Assembly: GCF_900890425.1 (NCBI RefSeq)
Contig: NZ_CAAHFG010000001.1
Span: forward strand, 1,798,001-1,862,000
Direction of reading: 5' to 3'
DNA: 64,000 bases
From: Pontiella desulfatans
Lineage (GTDB): Bacteria > Verrucomicrobiota > Kiritimatiellia > Kiritimatiellales > Pontiellaceae
Under the pieces are notes generated by a model, which saw only the letters and a program-made list of their open reading frames with translations, did no database searches and was not told the origin of the DNA. Made by a program: the position numbers and the translations under genes. Below, in pieces: positions 37,597 to 47,623 of the stretch. Positions within the stretch are counted from its first letter, which is position 1; each line of letters opens with the position of its first letter.

Positions 37597-38892
37597 ATGA
37601 AGTATCGATTGATAGTTGTGGCTGCAGGAATGGCTTTGGCTGTAAGCGCTGTAGAGCGGGAAGTGGTGCTGAAGCCGTATGACGGACCGAGTAAGGACGG
37701 TATCGATTCAAGCACGCTGACCGGAAAGGTTATTACGGGGTATCAGGGATGGTTCAATTGTCCGGGGGATGGATCCGGCCTGGGATGGGTTCATTGGGCC
37801 GCAGATAAATTCGAGCCCGGAGGTCACATCACGGTCGATGGCTGGCCGGATGTTTCTGAATATGACGACGATGAGCTTTACGACACCGGCTTTAAATATG
37901 AAGACGGTACGGTGGCGAAGGTCTTCAGCTCCCATAACCGGAAAACGGTGATGCGTCATGTGCAGTGGATGGCGGACTACGGAATCGATGGAACCTTTCT
38001 TCAACGTTTCTCCTGTGAGCTTCCGGATAAAAAGCTGTTCTATCACCGGAATAAAGTACTTTCCAGTGTCCGGGAAGGAGCCAACCGGTATGGGGTGACC
38101 TATGCGGTGATGTATGATCTGAGCGGTACGCCGGATGATCAACTGGTTTCCCGTGTGTTCGGCGATTGGCGCATGCTTCGTGAAAAAATGAAAATTACGA
38201 AAGATCCGGCTTATCAGCACCATAACGGCAAGCCGCTCGTTGCGGTCTGGGGTATCGGCTTTAACGGTCAGATCAAAAAACGACCCGATTTTGATGAATG
38301 CAAAAAGCTGATCAAAAAACTGAAGGACGATGGCTGCAGCATAATGATTGGCACGGCCACCGGTTGGCGGGCGCAGGATCGGGATGCCTCGCAGCGTGAA
38401 GATCTGCATGAACTGCTTTTAATGGCAGATGTGATCAGCCCCTGGAGTGTTGGCCGTTTCGGAACGATGGATGGGGCCCGGGAGCATGCAGATACCTACT
38501 GGAGCAAAGATATTGCCTGGTCACGGGAGCACGATATCGACTACATGCCGGTCGCATTTCCGGGCTTCAGTTGGTACAATCTCCGTCAAGGTAAAGCGCC
38601 ACTGGCTCATATCCCGCGCCAGCAGGGACAGTTTTTCTGGAAGCAGATTGTGGAAAATAAAAAGGCCGGTGCTGATATGATCTATCTGGCAATGTTTGAC
38701 GAGGTGGATGAATCCACATCGATCTTTAAACAGTCGGATAATCCGCCCATGGGCAATGGAGGAACCTTCCTCACCATGGAAGGGGTGCCAAGCGATTTTT
38801 ACCTTCGTATTGCCGGTAAGGCAGGCGAACTGTTTAGAGATGAGATTCCGGTGACGGATGAAGTGCCGGTGAAGCTGGATCAGGGTAACTAA
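37597..38892 (+). CDS. GH71/GH99-like secreted glycoside hydrolase
   Basis: 431 residues from ATG 37597 (GGGAGAG upstream); an ATG at 37585 in TAATG overlap is an alternative. Signal peptide ends near SAV. Diagnostic stretches are VITGYQGWFNCPGDGSGLGW, HVQWMADYGIDGTFLQRF, YAVMYDLSG, VAVWGIGFNG, DVISPWSVGRFG and YMPVAFPGFSWYNL. This TIM-barrel pattern is that of bacterial proteins annotated as GH71/99-like, whose relatives cleave alpha-glucan or alpha-mannan bonds. Catalytic acids could not be assigned with certainty. It lies between the sulfatase fusion and the oxidoreductase in one operon. Confidence 0.8.
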   Translation: MKYRLIVVAAGMALAVSAVEREVVLKPYDGPSKDGIDSSTLTGKVITGYQGWFNCPGDGSGLGWVHWAADKFEPGGHITVDGWPDVSEYDDDELYDTGFKYEDGTVAKVFSSHNRKTVMRHVQWMADYGIDGTFLQRFSCELPDKKLFYHRNKVLSSVREGANRYGVTYAVMYDLSGTPDDQLVSRVFGDWRMLREKMKITKDPAYQHHNGKPLVAVWGIGFNGQIKKRPDFDECKKLIKKLKDDGCSIMIGTATGWRAQDRDASQREDLHELLLMADVISPWSVGRFGTMDGAREHADTYWSKDIAWSREHDIDYMPVAFPGFSWYNLRQGKAPLAHIPRQQGQFFWKQIVENKKAGADMIYLAMFDEVDESTSIFKQSDNPPMGNGGTFLTMEGVPSDFYLRIAGKAGELFRDEIPVTDEVPVKLDQGN

Positions 38893-38902
38893 GGAGAATA
38901 CA

Positions 38903-40273
38903 ATGAAACTTTCAAGACGACAGATGACCAAAGCCGGACTGCTGGGCTCCGCGTTCACATTTATCCCGGGCTGCACAACAAGTAAGTCGGTTAAGTATGT
39001 CGGAGCCAACGAAAAGGTGAATCTGGCCTTTATCGGGATCGGCGGGCGTGGCGACAGCCTCAGTCAATCATTCGGTCAGATTGAAGCGGTAAACATGGTT
39101 GCGCTGTGTGATGTGGATATGGGCAGTGAATGGACCGCCAAGACCGAAGCCGCATTCCCCAACGCGCGCAAGTTTAAAGATTTTCGCGTGATGTTCGACA
39201 CGATGGAAAAGGACATCGATGCCGTTGTGGTCTGCACGCCGGACCATTCCCATTTCCCGATCACCATGGCGTCCATGGCGCTGGGAAAACATGTCTATTG
39301 TGAAAAACCGCTGGCACGTACCTTTAATGAAATTGAACTGATGATGGGCGCGGCGGATCGTTATGGCGTCGCCACCCAGATGGGCAATTACGGTCACTCG
39401 GGTGCAAACTATTTTCAGTTCAAGGCCTGGAAAGAAGCGGGAATCATCAAGGATGTGACCCATGTGGATGCCTATATGAACAAATGGCGTCGCTGGCATC
39501 CGTACGGCAATGTGAAGGGCTTTCCTACCGGCGAAAAGAAACCCGCAACGATGAATTGGGATGTCTGGCTGGGTACCGCGCAGTATCATGAATATAGTAA
39601 AGATCTGCACTACGGGAACTGGCGTGGCTGGTATGATTTCGGAACCGGCTGTTTCGGTGACTGGGGCGCGCACATGCTGGATACCATTCAACGGTTCCTT
39701 GAACTGGGCCTGCCGGAAAAGGTGACGGCCAAAACCCTCGAAGGCCAGAACGACTTTATTTATCCCATGGCATCCACGATCAACTTTGCTTTCCCCGCGC
39801 GCGGTGATATGCCGGCAATGGATATCGATTGGTATGATGGACAGGAAAACCTTCCGCCGTTACCGAAGGAGTGGGGCGGTAAGGAACTGGATAAGAATAC
39901 GCCCGGAAAATTTATATATTCCAAGGATCATGTTTTTTATGGAACCGCCCATGAAAATCCGCTGCAGATTATCCCGTACGAACAGATGCGGGAACTGCTG
40001 AAGGCTGGAAAGCTGCCGCGCGACTTCGGTAAAAATTCAGACCACTTCGATAACTTTATTCTGGCCTGTAAAGGACAGGAAGAAACGCGTACACCCTTTG
40101 CGGTTTCCGGATTGTTGTCCCAGTTGCTGTCACTCGGTTGCATCACGCAGCGTTTGGGCGGTGAGCTGGAGTTCGATCGTAAGACGAAAAAATTCACCAA
40201 CAGCAAGCGCGCCAACGAGCTGCTGGTGGATGCACCGCCGCGAAAAGGATGGGAGCAGTACTACAAACTATAG
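38903..40273 (+). CDS. Gfo/Idh/MocA-family oxidoreductase with Tat-type signal
   Basis: 456 residues; AAGGAG six bases before ATG. The N-terminus SRRQMTKAGLLGSAFTFIPGC shows a twin-arginine signal with a possible lipobox cysteine, so it is exported folded with its cofactor. Rossmann fold: VNLAFIGIGGRGDS, VALCDVDMG, VVVCTPDHSHFP. The family catalytic motif is CEKPLA (E134, K135, P136). Secreted Gfo/Idh/MocA proteins carry tightly bound NAD(P)(H) and oxidise or isomerise sugars, often with DUF1080 and TIM-barrel partners in 3-keto-glycoside pathways. This fits the neighbours, but the substrate is unknown. Confidence 0.92.
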   Translation: MKLSRRQMTKAGLLGSAFTFIPGCTTSKSVKYVGANEKVNLAFIGIGGRGDSLSQSFGQIEAVNMVALCDVDMGSEWTAKTEAAFPNARKFKDFRVMFDTMEKDIDAVVVCTPDHSHFPITMASMALGKHVYCEKPLARTFNEIELMMGAADRYGVATQMGNYGHSGANYFQFKAWKEAGIIKDVTHVDAYMNKWRRWHPYGNVKGFPTGEKKPATMNWDVWLGTAQYHEYSKDLHYGNWRGWYDFGTGCFGDWGAHMLDTIQRFLELGLPEKVTAKTLEGQNDFIYPMASTINFAFPARGDMPAMDIDWYDGQENLPPLPKEWGGKELDKNTPGKFIYSKDHVFYGTAHENPLQIIPYEQMRELLKAGKLPRDFGKNSDHFDNFILACKGQEETRTPFAVSGLLSQLLSLGCITQRLGGELEFDRKTKKFTNSKRANELLVDAPPRKGWEQYYKL

Positions 40274-40284
40274 GCCGCATCCCG

Positions 40285-41727
40285 ATGAAAATCACACGCA
40301 GGAATTTTTCAATAGTCACGGTGGCAGGGTGGGCGGGGACGTTCCTGCCTGCCCGGGCTCTGGAATTGGAGCTTAGCAGAGGCCGGATTATTGCCCCATG
40401 GCGCGCAACGACGGCGATCGTTAAACAGGGAAAATCTTTTGAGGTCTGGTTCGATGCCGTCAACGGCCAAAGTGTTGAGTCCATTGAACTGCGTAGTGAT
40501 TTTCTGAGCCTTCCTGTGAAGCATCGCACAACCCAAGGTAAATGGGTGTATGACGAAATTTCAGGCAACACCTATAACACCCAAATCGATGTGCAGGTTC
40601 CGGAGAATGTTCCGGCTGATCGATATGCACTGCATATCAAGACGTCCGTTGGAGAAGTGGTTTCCGGCGGTGCCGTTAAGGTGATTCGTGAATTCCGGAA
40701 TGAATATTATGTGCTGCAGTTTTCCGATGTCCACCGTTGGCAGGGCGGATACGATGGAAAGCACATCATGCGGAAGGTTTCCGAGATTCTTAAGATTTCC
40801 AATATCATCGATCCGGAGATCGTATTTGAAACCGGCGATAATATGTACAACGTGATCAAACATCCGGAACGGGAGCATGCCTATTATTACGGTTTTCCAC
40901 TGGATGGAATTCTCGGGATGAACCATGCCGCCGGAGCAACCTTCCTGGTGCCCGGAAACCATGATTCACCGAGCAACAGTTTCACAAAGGATAAAAACGT
41001 TCTGGAGACGGCCCGGTTTTACAATCGTTACTATGGACTGGGCACCTATAACTTTGCCTATGGAAACGGGCGCTATTGTGTGTTCAATAATGCCTGGGGC
41101 GTGGATGCTGTGGATGTTGATGGGCAGAGTAAACGAGCTTTCCAATGGTTGGAAAAAGCAGGGCCGGGCAACTTTGTACTCGGTGCCGCCCATATCCGCG
41201 GCGGGGAGTTTGAACGCTTTGACCGGATCACCCATGTTGATGTCGGCATCTGCGGGCATAACCATCATCTGGCGCCGGAAAATCCCCATCCGGTGAACGG
41301 AACGTCAAAGCTCTTCGTGGCCAACTCTGTCCGGGAACCGGAGCATTTTGAGTTCAACCTGTTCCGGGTGAACAACCAGACCGGCGAGTGTTTCCCGGTC
41401 TCTGGAAATAACGGACGCTGCAACGTGCTACAGGTCAGCTCCAGAGAAATCATTGCAGATTCCAATCAATGGAAAAGTAATCTGGAACTGGTCTACGAGG
41501 CAAAGAATGACGGCAAGGCGGAAAGCAACGTGGCCACGATCCTCAACCATTATGCGTTTCCGATAACGGACGCGAAAGTTCGGTTTGTGATGCCGAAGGG
41601 ACGGAAATATAATGTATTCGGAGGCAAAGTTGAGCAGGCCTTCGATGGTCACGACTATCACATCGTGGATGTGAAACTCGATGTTCCTGAGGATAGTATA
41701 AAGACTGTCGCTATAGAGTCCGTGTAA
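40285..41727 (+). CDS. Tat-exported calcineurin-like metallophosphoesterase
   Basis: 480 residues from ATG 40285, 11 bases after the previous stop. Twin-arginine signal TRRNFSIVTVAGWAGTFLPA. A beta-rich N-terminal region (about 28-140) precedes the metallophosphoesterase core: QFSDVH (D148, H150), ETGDN (D185), PGNHD (N225, H226, D227), AAHIRGG, and GHNHH (H325, H327). All standard metal ligands are present. A C-terminal beta-domain ends the protein. It is the last gene of the five-gene operon. It could act on sugar phosphates or on a phosphorylated product of the CotH-like protein of the same operon; that link is inference. Confidence 0.9.
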   Translation: MKITRRNFSIVTVAGWAGTFLPARALELELSRGRIIAPWRATTAIVKQGKSFEVWFDAVNGQSVESIELRSDFLSLPVKHRTTQGKWVYDEISGNTYNTQIDVQVPENVPADRYALHIKTSVGEVVSGGAVKVIREFRNEYYVLQFSDVHRWQGGYDGKHIMRKVSEILKISNIIDPEIVFETGDNMYNVIKHPEREHAYYYGFPLDGILGMNHAAGATFLVPGNHDSPSNSFTKDKNVLETARFYNRYYGLGTYNFAYGNGRYCVFNNAWGVDAVDVDGQSKRAFQWLEKAGPGNFVLGAAHIRGGEFERFDRITHVDVGICGHNHHLAPENPHPVNGTSKLFVANSVREPEHFEFNLFRVNNQTGECFPVSGNNGRCNVLQVSSREIIADSNQWKSNLELVYEAKNDGKAESNVATILNHYAFPITDAKVRFVMPKGRKYNVFGGKVEQAFDGHDYHIVDVKLDVPEDSIKTVAIESV

Positions 41728-41758
41728 TCTACTCTGATACTATTTACATACTGCCATC

Positions 41759-42038
41759 TTAACGCTCAATAATATGCGATGGCCGCTGCCGGCCTTCTAG
41801 TGGTTGGAAGGCACCCTTCGTGATGAATCCCGTCATATGAGCTTCGGCATCATTGGAGGTGCTGAGATGCCGGTCTTTCTGATTAAAGCTTAGGTTGAAG
41901 GCTCTCAGGGTGCCCTTGGATAATTTGAGGCCGTCGCCATGTCGGTTGGCGTGCAGGTTCTGGAGGGTGAGGGTGCCGTTGCCTACATCGGCCAGGATGT
42001 CGGGGTTGCCCCAAACCATGGTGTTGATCAGGGTGGCC
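41759..42038 (-). pseudogene. C-terminal remnant of beta-helix protein, copy A
   Basis: Read on the minus strand, about 91 codons end at TAA (41759-41761) and match the end of the 61829-64000 protein: INTMVWGNPDILADVGNG, LTLQNLHANRHGDG, FNLSFNQ and PSHIIER. There is no start and no upstream part. At GTGGCC (42033-42038) the sequence passes directly into the truncated sulfatase copy on the other strand. Its last residues (GAFQPLEGRQ) resemble the remnant at 59944 more than the intact gene. Confidence 0.88.
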
Positions 42039-44057
42039 TTTTCCAACACGCTGACCAACCGGCTGCTGGATGTTCCGATACGGCTTGATTATTCGGTGGA
42101 CGGGAGCGGTATTGTTTCCTGGATGCCTCGACCAGCTCGTCCGATCCCGAAGCCATTGCGGTGGTCGACGGCTGGGACGGTGCCACGGCGTTGTTCACCA
42201 ATCCGGTGGTGTTCAATTCAACCTTCAGCCTAACCCTCGATGCCATAACCGAAACAGGCGGCGGGCGGGTGGCGCTGGCCGAAACCGCAACCGGCGGGCT
42301 GGGCATCCAGGGGCAGAATTCGAGCCGCATCGATGGCGGCGGACTCGCCACGCCCAATGTGGAAACGCTGCGCATCGCCACCTCGACGGGCGCGGCCAGG
42401 ATCGGTTTCAAGGGCGTCGGCTGGAACAACTCCGCCAACGGCGTGCAGATGACCGCCTCGCTCAGGAACCACGCCGCGACGAATGCGGTCGGCGGGATTT
42501 CCGGCGAATGGTTGCTCGAAGGTTTCACCGCCGCATCGGGCGAGACGCTGGCGCTTTCGACCGCTTCCGCGCAAGGCTTTGCCCTGACCGGATTTTCGTT
42601 CGAGCTGGTGGTTCCGGAAGTGCAGCCGCGCACCAATGCGTTGCCCAACATTGTCGTGATCCTGGCCGACGACCTCGGCTATTCGGACATCAGCCACAAT
42701 CCCTATTCCGCGCCGGAGGTTTCGACGCCGAACATCGACAACCTGATTAGCAACGGCGTCTGGTTTTCCGATGCCTATGCCTCCGGCAACATCTGTGCAC
42801 CTTCGCGCACGGGCTTCCTTTCGGGTTGCTACCAGCACCGCATCGGCGTCCACCACGAGGGCGACGTTAACGCGTCGAGCTTCAGCGCAACCTTCCCGTA
42901 TTTCCCGCAGCACCTGAAGCAGCAGTTCGACGGGGTGGAGGACTACGCCACGCAGTTCGTCGGCAAGTGGCACCAGGGGCGCGACCGCACCGCGACCGTG
43001 AGCGTTGATGGCAACAACAACGGCAGTTTTACGGAAGATGAATTCGACTATGGTTTAGCGGAAGAAGCGACCTTGAAATACAATCCGCTCAAGCGCGGGT
43101 TCGACCAAGTCTATGGCTTTGTCGATCTCGGTGGTTCCAGTTATTGGAACTATGGACGCGGTTTCTTCGATCAGCTCTACCGCCACGAATTTGAGGCGCC
43201 GATCGATGGCATCGACGATGGCGATGCGCTCGAAACCTACATGACCACGCGCTTCACCGAGGAGGCCTGCGGCTTCATCGAAACGCAGGCCGCCGCGGAC
43301 AAGCCGTTCTTCGTCTACCTCTCCTACAACGCGGTGCACACGCCGATGGAGGCGCCATCCACTCCGGCGGGTTTGAGCGAAGGCGATCCCGGTTGGTTCC
43401 CCGATGCGGAATACTACAACACCAACTTCCCGAACATGGGGCAGACGCCGTCCTACGTCTACGACAACATGTCCGATGCCGATAAGCAGGCCAACCGCGC
43501 CATCCTCATGGCCATGCTCTACCACATGGATCAGGGCATCGGACAGGTGGTCGACTGCCTAACGACCAATGGGGTGCTGGACACTACCATCGTCGTCTTT
43601 TGGTCGGACAACGGGAGCTCGCAAGCCAGCGTGGCCGCAAACGATCCGCTCCGCGAGCGCAAGCACTTCAACTATGAAGGCGGCGTGCGGGTGCCCATGA
43701 CCATCAGCTGGCCGGACGGCCTCGGCGCCTACCACGGAACCACGGTCGATGAGCCCGTCATGAGCATCGACATCCTGCCGACCGCACTGGATGCTGCGGA
43801 GATAGAGCCGATAAACGGTTTCAGTGCTCTTGATGGTAAGAGTCTGCTTCCGCTCATTCGCGGGGAAGTGGATGCCGTTCATGATTCTCTGTGCTGGAGC
43901 GAGGGGGTCGATACCGGCGAATACTCGATTCGTCAGGGGGACTGGAAGCTCTATATCGATCAGGATGTCTACGAGTTGTATCACCTGCGTGATGATGTTG
44001 GAGAATCCAATGATCTTTCCCTGGTTCATCCGGAGCGTGTTCGTTCCATGCGCCAGA
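42033..44057 (+). repeat. 2-kb direct repeat, right copy
   Basis: 2025 bp, same orientation as 8452-10477, with a single-base length difference. Together the copies bracket 31.5 kb of lower-GC DNA. Recombination between them would restore one intact sulfatase reading frame with the 44058-44392 tail. Confidence 0.93.
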
Positions 44058-44392
44058 AGCTCTATGCCTGGATGGATGCAATGACCACCGCCGCCGGGGA
44101 CGACATCGACGAGCGCCTGTGGAGCACCACGTCCACGCCCGACGGATCGTCTCCGGTTGAACTGCAGGGATTCTCGGTTGCCGACGGAAACTTCGAAGTC
44201 GAGTTCGACGAAAAAGTGGGCTGGATATCCGGTGGCGCTGTGGTCGAAACGACCGACTCACTCACCAACGGCTGGACCACCGTCCCGGCGGAGTTGGTCG
44301 AGCAGATCGACCGCTTCCTCGATCAAGGCACTTACCGTGCAACCGTCCCGGCCGAGGATCCGCAGCGCTTCATGCGCATCCGGGCGGAGTAG
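42033..44392 (+). pseudogene. Sulfatase copy 2: 5'-truncated and frameshifted
   Basis: Nearly identical to copy 1 from its base 8452 on, so the signal peptide and first module are absent. A one-base loss near 42118-42120 (TTTCGTTGG in copy 1, TTTCCTGG here) breaks the frame. From 42161 (GTG) the frame is open for 743 codons and holds a full sulfatase domain with ICAPSR (cysteine codon at 42794). No secretion signal, ribosome site or promoter is visible. After 44057 the tail (GC-rich, ending RFMRIRAE) differs from copy 1. It is probably non-functional, but it could serve as a recombination donor or be expressed intracellularly. Confidence 0.85.
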
Positions 44393-44639
44393 TCCCCGGA
44401 CGGGCATGCGGCCAACCAGCCGCCGAAAGCGACTCCGCGCGCACCGGGCAATCCGGCGAGCGCTTGCCGGGGTAGGAAAGGGCAAAGCGGGACTATGGTG
44501 CTACTATATCGGAGTATAGTCCTTGCGGATTATTGACATCCATGAGACCATACTCAAACTAATTGGGAAAGGCTGTAGGGGTGTGCCGGGTTTCGCCAGG
44601 CATGGCAAAGAGAACAGTAACATAACTCAGGAGGGTAGC
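44393..44639. other. Intergenic region with inverted repeats
   Basis: 247 bp without a convincing gene. It holds CCGGC-gagcgctt-GCCGG (about 44451-44468) and a perfect 7-bp inverted repeat GGACTAT/ATAGTCC (44490-44496, 44516-44522). TTGACA at 44533 has no good -10 partner. A strong ribosome site (AGGAGGG) ends the region. Confidence 0.5.
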
Positions 44640-47606
44640 ATGGAAGCAAGATCCGGCAGGGGAATCCGCACATTGGCCGTTTTGGCCGCACTCGGCTTGA
44701 TGGCCGCAGCAATTCCGTCCAACGCGCAGGTCGTTGCGCATTGGTCGTTCGATTCGGATCTCTTGACGGACGTGTCGGGGAACGGGTTGGATACCAGCTC
44801 CACGAACGCTCCGGCGCACGACACGGTCGACATGGTGTTCGGCGCAGGCTCGGCGGATTTTGACCGCGACAACCAGGAATACCTGGAGTTGGTCAGCGGC
44901 ATTGATCTGGCGAACAAGAGCTTCACCATCAGTACATGGGTCAAGCGCGAGTCGTTGTATGGAAACCAGTTTATGTATTCGGCTGGTTCCCCGGTGGATG
45001 GAGGGGCAAATGCCCAAAAGTTCCTGCACGTAAGCTTTAATAACCAGAACAACATCAATGTGGACTACTACTATGATGGCTGGGCATCTTCAGCCAATCT
45101 TACCGACACCAACGGGTGGCACCATTATGTGTTGACCTATGATGCCGCGTCGCAGGAGCAGGCCGTTTGGCTGGATGGCTCCCAGGCCGATACGGATACG
45201 ACGGTGGGATTGGCTTCGGATGGTGTTTTCTACATTGGTAAGCGCAATGACCTGAACAACAACCTGAACGGGAAGTTGGACGAGCTGTGGGTGTTCGACG
45301 AAGCGCTCAACGCGGTTCAGATCGACGGCTTGTATGCATCGAACCATTTCACCGTCGGCACGCAGAGTCCGTATGCAACCTATAGTCTGCCTGGCCGCGT
45401 GGGCGCGGAGCTCTACGACAACGGTGGGCAGAACACCGCCTATTATGATTCGGATGCGGTGAACTCCGGCTCGGCCGGGTTCCGCGCCGGCGAAGCCGTG
45501 GACATCGGCACCGGCGATGGCGGCAGCAATGTGGTTACCGACGTCGTGGATGGCGAGTGGATCGAATTCACGACCGCCTCGATCGGTTCGGGGCTGGATA
45601 CCATCGCCCTGCGGGTGGCCTGCACCAATGCGGCGGCATCGGTCGATGTGATGGTGGATGGCGTCTTCCTTGGAAACATCCGCCTGCCGGACACCGGTGG
45701 CATGGGCGTTTGGGAAACGGTTGCCCGTTCGATGCTCGATATCCCGGCTGGATCGGGGCAAGTGGTCCGCCTCAAGTTCAATGGCGGCGGATTCGAACTC
45801 AACTGGTTCGAGGCCTATGCCGAAGTCCAGAGCCCGTACGCGACCTATTCGCTACCCGGCCTTGTCCAGGCAGAGGATTACGACACGGGCGGCGCCGTTA
45901 CGGCCTACCGCGACACGACCGCCGGTAACAGCGGGGATTCCACCTACCGTTCCGACGATGTCGATTTGAGCGTGGGCGACAGCGGTGTGGTGGTTAGCAG
46001 TATCGAGGACGGCGAGTGGCTGGAATTCACGATGGATAGCATTGCCGCTTCCATGAACTCCCTCTCCGTGCGCGTGGCCTCCGTGAACAGCAACGCGGCG
46101 GTGGCCGTATATGCCGATTGGGAATATATCGGAACACTGGAAATCCCGGATACGGGTTCGCTCTCCACGTGGCAGACCATTTCCGGAGCGGAAGCCTTCG
46201 AATTTCCGGCGGGTTCCGGCATCCAGATACGCCTGGAGTTCATTGGCGGCGGATTCAATGTCAACTGGTTCGAGATCTCCGCTTCTCGCGCGGCCTACGC
46301 GGTGCATTCCGTTCCCGGCACCATCGAGTTCGAGCATTATGACTATGGTGGGGAAGGCGAAGCCTATCACGATACGACCGTCGTTCATCACGGAGATGCC
46401 GGTTTCCGCACCACCGAGGCCGTTGATATTGTGAACGGAGGAACCGGAATGGCGGTGGGTTATACCGCTGCTGGCGAATGGCTTGAATTCACGGTTCCCT
46501 ACATTCCCGTAGGAATGAATATTATCGAGCTGGGGCTCTCCGCCCAAAATGCGGGAAAGAACGTCACGGTAAGTATCGACGGGACGGATCTGGGCACGGC
46601 CACCGCCGTTAATCAATCATATAATTCCTACCACGCGGTTCTGCTGAAGGGGCTGGATATCCCCTCCGGATCGAACAAGGTGGTGCGCATGACGTTCGAC
46701 AACGGCGGCATGAACGGCGACTACTTCAAGATCTACGCCGCGAGCGTGCCGTTTGTAACGAACTACCTGCCCGGACGCGTCGAGTTCGAGGACTACGACC
46801 TCGGTGGCGAAGGCGTTGGTTTCCACGACAAGGATCCGGATGTCAATAAAGGGAACAAGAAGGATTACCGAGCGGATGATGGCGCGGATATCCATGCCCC
46901 GGCGGAAGGCATTACCATGGAATACAACGATCTCATCGATCCCAACGAGTGGGCGGTGTACACCATCACAGAGGTGGCCGAAGGCGTGGATACCATGGAA
47001 TTCCGGGTGGCGGCTCCGCAGGCCAACAAGAATTTCAGCGTCTATGCGGATGGTGCATTCGTGTGCCAGGTGGATGTGCCCCGTACGTATGGTTGGCAGA
47101 TCTATACCAACGTGGTGGTTGAGGATATTGTGATTCCCGCTGGTTCCAATGTGGCCATTAAGATTGTGAAGAACACCGGGGGGTACAACCTCAACTGGTT
47201 CGAGGCCACGGGCGGCGAAGGCCCTCCGTCCTACGCAACCTGGGCCGACTCCTTCATGCCGGACGTGATCGGTACCGAAACCAACGACTACGACAGCGAT
47301 GGGTTCGACAACCTCTACGAATATGGACTGAACGGCGACCCGACAATCGACGACGGCGGTGGAACCGCTCCGGTCTTCACCTTTAACGGAACAGGATTCG
47401 ACTATATCCACCTGTTGCGCAACGACGACTCCAACCTGGTCTACAAGGTGCAGACCCGCCAGAGTTTGACCATCGGCAAGTGGCTCGATACCGGGTTCAC
47501 GATTGTCGGAACCAACCTGACGGGCACTGCGTATGACGAGGTGACCAACACGGTGGATGCCGTGGTGAATGAAAAATTCATCCGACTTGAGATTGAAAGC
47601 AATTAA
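44640..47606 (+). CDS. Secreted LamG plus four CBM6 carbohydrate-binding protein
   Basis: 988 residues; start at 44640 has AGGAGGG upstream and gives a signal peptide (about 1-30, ending NAQ). Residues 31-240 form a LamG/concanavalin domain (VAHWSFDSDLLTDVSGNG, WHHYVLTYDAASQEQ). Four CBM6-like units follow at about 242-395, 398-545, 550-700 and 703-860, each starting like YSLPGRVGAELYDNGG and ending FELNWFE or similar. The C-terminus (about 864-988) carries YDSDGFDNLYEYGLNGDP and the shared beta-sandwich tail (YKVQTRQSLTIGKWLD). No catalytic domain was seen, so it is probably a surface glycan-binding protein or scaffold. Confidence 0.9.
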   Translation: MEARSGRGIRTLAVLAALGLMAAAIPSNAQVVAHWSFDSDLLTDVSGNGLDTSSTNAPAHDTVDMVFGAGSADFDRDNQEYLELVSGIDLANKSFTISTWVKRESLYGNQFMYSAGSPVDGGANAQKFLHVSFNNQNNINVDYYYDGWASSANLTDTNGWHHYVLTYDAASQEQAVWLDGSQADTDTTVGLASDGVFYIGKRNDLNNNLNGKLDELWVFDEALNAVQIDGLYASNHFTVGTQSPYATYSLPGRVGAELYDNGGQNTAYYDSDAVNSGSAGFRAGEAVDIGTGDGGSNVVTDVVDGEWIEFTTASIGSGLDTIALRVACTNAAASVDVMVDGVFLGNIRLPDTGGMGVWETVARSMLDIPAGSGQVVRLKFNGGGFELNWFEAYAEVQSPYATYSLPGLVQAEDYDTGGAVTAYRDTTAGNSGDSTYRSDDVDLSVGDSGVVVSSIEDGEWLEFTMDSIAASMNSLSVRVASVNSNAAVAVYADWEYIGTLEIPDTGSLSTWQTISGAEAFEFPAGSGIQIRLEFIGGGFNVNWFEISASRAAYAVHSVPGTIEFEHYDYGGEGEAYHDTTVVHHGDAGFRTTEAVDIVNGGTGMAVGYTAAGEWLEFTVPYIPVGMNIIELGLSAQNAGKNVTVSIDGTDLGTATAVNQSYNSYHAVLLKGLDIPSGSNKVVRMTFDNGGMNGDYFKIYAASVPFVTNYLPGRVEFEDYDLGGEGVGFHDKDPDVNKGNKKDYRADDGADIHAPAEGITMEYNDLIDPNEWAVYTITEVAEGVDTMEFRVAAPQANKNFSVYADGAFVCQVDVPRTYGWQIYTNVVVEDIVIPAGSNVAIKIVKNTGGYNLNWFEATGGEGPPSYATWADSFMPDVIGTETNDYDSDGFDNLYEYGLNGDPTIDDGGGTAPVFTFNGTGFDYIHLLRNDDSNLVYKVQTRQSLTIGKWLDTGFTIVGTNLTGTAYDEVTNTVDAVVNEKFIRLEIESN

Positions 47607-47623
47607 CGTGAACTGAAGATGGG

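Noticed and set aside
8452-44057. The bracketed block as a classical composite transposon
   Set aside because: The repeats are sulfatase coding sequence without transposase, terminal inverted repeats or target duplications.
44560-44640. Possible c-di-GMP or other riboswitch before the LamG-CBM6 gene
   Set aside because: A GGCAAAG word and a small hairpin are present, but the conserved core of known classes could not be aligned.
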